A DNA stretch of 5,928 nucleotides from NCBI GenBank assembly GCA_936941515.1, contig CAKZJI010000100.1, positions 1 to 5,928 on the forward strand, read 5' to 3'. Within the stretch, counting starts at the first letter, position 1. Each line of letters begins with the position of its first letter. The notes under the pieces are model-generated. The model did no database searches and had not been told where the DNA came from. It saw only the letters and a list, made by a program, of their open reading frames with translations. Both the position numbers and the translations under genes were made by a program. This DNA is from an uncultured Propionibacteriaceae bacterium (lineage in GTDB: Bacteria > Actinomycetota > Actinomycetes > Propionibacteriales > Propionibacteriaceae). This document shows positions 5,015-5,928 of this stretch, in pieces.

Positions 5015-5917
5015 ATGAGTAATCCGGAGGAGCGGGCCAGCACGCAGAAGAGCCCACGTGACCCCGAAGCGCGCCGAGGCGCGATCGTCCAGGCCGCGGC
5101 GGACCTCCTCGTCGAGTCCGGCGACCTCACCCATCGACTGGTGGCGGCACGCGCTCAGATCCCTCTGGGGTCGACCACCTACTACTTCGCCTCCCTCGAT
5201 GAGCTGCGCGCGGCGGCACTGGAGCACCTGGCCAACGAGCTCGTAACCGAGCTTGCGCAGATGCAGCAGGAGCTCGCCGCGGCAGACGGGGATCCCGCCG
5301 TGCTGGCCGGCTTGCTGCACGACTACCTCAGCGACGCCGACCAGGTCCGCGCGGACGCCGCCCTGTACAGCAACGCCGCGCACGATCCCGCGCTACGGCG
5401 CCTAGCCCTGCGCTGGTTCGACGGGTTCGTCGAGATGGTCTCGCAGTGGACCGACCCGGTGACCGCCCGCAACATCGCCGTCTTTGTCGACGGCGCGAGC
5501 TTGCACGCCTTGCTGACCGGCACCCCCCTGGACCGCTCGGCGCTGACCAGCGCCCTGACCGCCCTGCTGGGCCTGGTTGCCCAGGGCTCCCATCATCAGC
5601 GGCAGGGCCTGGCTGACGGCCGAGCTGGCCTGTTCGGTGCTGGTGCCCAGTTGCTGGGCGATCTTCTGCATGGGCTCACCCTGCAGTTGGGAAAACAGTT
5701 GCTGGCTGAGACTCTGGTCGCTCATGAGGACTCCTGTATGTCTGTTGGGTCTGCTTGGTCTGTTGGAGAAGGCGCGCCCATGATAGCGGCGCCCGCGACC
5801 GGGGGAAGGGGGCTTTTCCGCCTGAAACGTGTTTTTGCCTTGTCTTTCGCTTGGGGGCTGGTGCTTTCCCTTGGATGTCCGCTGGAGGGGGCTGGCGCAG
5901 GAGGGGGCAGGTTATGA
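5015..5917 (+). CDS. TetR-family repressor, 3' end fused to foreign DNA
   Basis: ATG 5015 has GGAGGAG (5002-5008) 6 bases upstream. The TetR DNA-binding domain is clear: RRGAIVQAAADLLVESG (20-36), then the helix-turn-helix RLVAARAQIPLGSTTYYFAS (41-60) and LDELRAAALEHL (61-72). Residues ~75-185 are the helical ligand-binding domain, ending around FVDGASLHALLTGTPLDR (157-174) and SALTALL (179-185). Members of this family end at about 185-210 residues. Here the frame continues without a stop to 300 residues, but from about residue 185-190 it is only the antisense of the DUF937 gene and has no domain character. The real protein has therefore lost its own last residues and stop, or the assembly has. 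The GTAC operator upstream suggests autoregulation. The usual neighbour, an efflux pump or enzyme gene, is not in view. The DNA-binding call is firm; the true 3' end is not. Confidence 0.85.
   Translation: MSNPEERASTQKSPRDPEARRGAIVQAAADLLVESGDLTHRLVAARAQIPLGSTTYYFASLDELRAAALEHLANELVTELAQMQQELAAADGDPAVLAGLLHDYLSDADQVRADAALYSNAAHDPALRRLALRWFDGFVEMVSQWTDPVTARNIAVFVDGASLHALLTGTPLDRSALTSALTALLGLVAQGSHHQRQGLADGRAGLFGAGAQLLGDLLHGLTLQLGKQLLAETLVAHEDSCMSVGSAWSVGEGAPMIAAPATGGRGLFRLKRVFALSFAWGLVLSLGCPLEGAGAGGGRL
5402..5725 (-). CDS. DUF937 protein, N-terminal part only, gammaproteobacterial-like
   Basis: From ATG 5725-5723, with AGGAG(T) four bases upstream, the frame gives MSDQSLSQQLFSQLQGEPMQ and then KIAQQLGTSTEQASSAVSQA and LPLMMGALGNQAQQ. 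This is the start of the DUF937 family, whose hallmark is a helix pair around QLG and ALP-(x)2-GAL. The convincing part covers about residues 1-54 (5725 down to ~5564). Beyond that the frame runs on to a stop at 5402, but it is only antisense of the tetR gene (Gly/Gln/Arg-rich, no homology expected). Family members are usually ~130-260 aa, so most of the gene is missing. Codons such as CAG, CTG, AGC and ACC plus occasional CAA and GAA, and the T-richer flank, fit Pseudomonas or Xanthomonadales rather than the rest of the window. The function of DUF937 proteins is not established. Confidence 0.72.
   Translation of the reverse strand: MSDQSLSQQLFSQLQGEPMQKIAQQLGTSTEQASSAVSQALPLMMGALGNQAQQGGQGAGQRRAVQGGAGQQGVQARAVDKDGDVAGGHRVGPLRDHLDEPVEPAQG
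5740..5766. repeat. Three tandem 9-bp units in the DUF937 leader
   Basis: GTCTGTTGG (5740-5748), GTCTGCTTG (5749-5757) and GTCTGTTGG (5758-5766) lie head to tail; the outer two are identical. On the minus strand they occupy the leader just upstream of the DUF937 RBS. No role is evident. Confidence 0.5.
5780..5807 (-). promoter_or_regulatory. Candidate sigma70-type promoter of the DUF937 gene
   Basis: On the minus strand TATCAT (5785-5780) fits a -10 box and TTCCCC (5807-5802) a weak -35 at 16-base spacing, about 55 bases before the DUF937 start. Near the window edge TATGAT (5913-5918, plus strand) may be the -10 of a gene beyond the window, divergent from DUF937. Confidence 0.35.
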
Positions 5918-5928
5918 TGCAAGGCATT

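Noticed and set aside
5585..5917. A genuine ~110-residue C-terminal extension of the TetR protein
   Set aside because: Its sequence is the complement of a recognisable DUF937 gene, its RBS and promoter region, so it is better explained by a junction than by a fused domain.
1..5928. CRISPR arrays, tRNA or rRNA genes
   Set aside because: No regularly spaced direct repeats, cloverleaf-like segments or rRNA-conserved blocks were seen on either strand; the only tandem repeat is 27 bases long.

Overview
The first ~5,550 bases look like accessory DNA of a high-GC actinobacterium. Codons end mostly in G or C, Shine-Dalgarno sequences are purine-rich (AAGGA, AGGAGG), and the encoded proteins (a CsoR-type sensor with an alanine-rich N-terminal tail, an MFS exporter, a YbaK-like deacylase, a TetR regulator) have an actinobacterial character. 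Genus cannot be read from the window; a Micrococcales or Corynebacteriales plasmid or genomic island is a guess. The last ~340 bases look different: they carry the start, RBS and promoter region of a DUF937 gene with gammaproteobacterial (Pseudomonas or Xanthomonadales-like) codon use. The window is therefore a junction of two unlike DNAs.

Layout. (1) 1-76: last 24 codons of an upstream gene, possibly the C-terminus of a P1B-type metal ATPase. (2) 88-453: a CsoR/RcnR-family metal sensor with the full Cys-His-Cys ligand set. (3) 454-682: regulatory region with an 8-bp-stem hairpin and a perfect CsoR-type operator (549-567). (4) 683-2080: MFS exporter, perhaps NreB-like, with a ~70-residue tail ending in a Cys-x-Cys-x-Cys motif. 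(5) 2081-2547: poorly coding gap holding one plausible 43-codon small ORF with a CX3C motif. (6) 2548-3021: YbaK/ProX-type aminoacyl-tRNA deacylase. (7) 3037-4890, all on the minus strand: remnant of a transposon, comprising a probable transposase C-terminal stub, a TniB-like AAA ATPase, a non-coding stretch with recombinase-type inverted repeats, a small serine recombinase and a coupled unknown 93-aa gene. (8) 4942-5584: a TetR-family repressor behind a dense GTAC-repeat operator. (9) ~5564-5928: the DUF937 gene, opposing and fused into the end of the tetR gene.

How the parts fit: csoR, its operator and the exporter form a metal-responsive resistance module. The sensor would leave the operator on binding Cu(I) or Ni(II) and open transcription of the exporter, possibly with the small ORF and deacylase downstream. 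The tni-type genes and recombinase are most likely the vehicle, or debris of one, that brought resistance genes together. The tetR gene looks autoregulated, but its target is not in view because the sequence switches to the DUF937 DNA at its 3' end. The two main things to examine are that chimeric junction and the CsoR-operator/MFS/Cys-tail combination.
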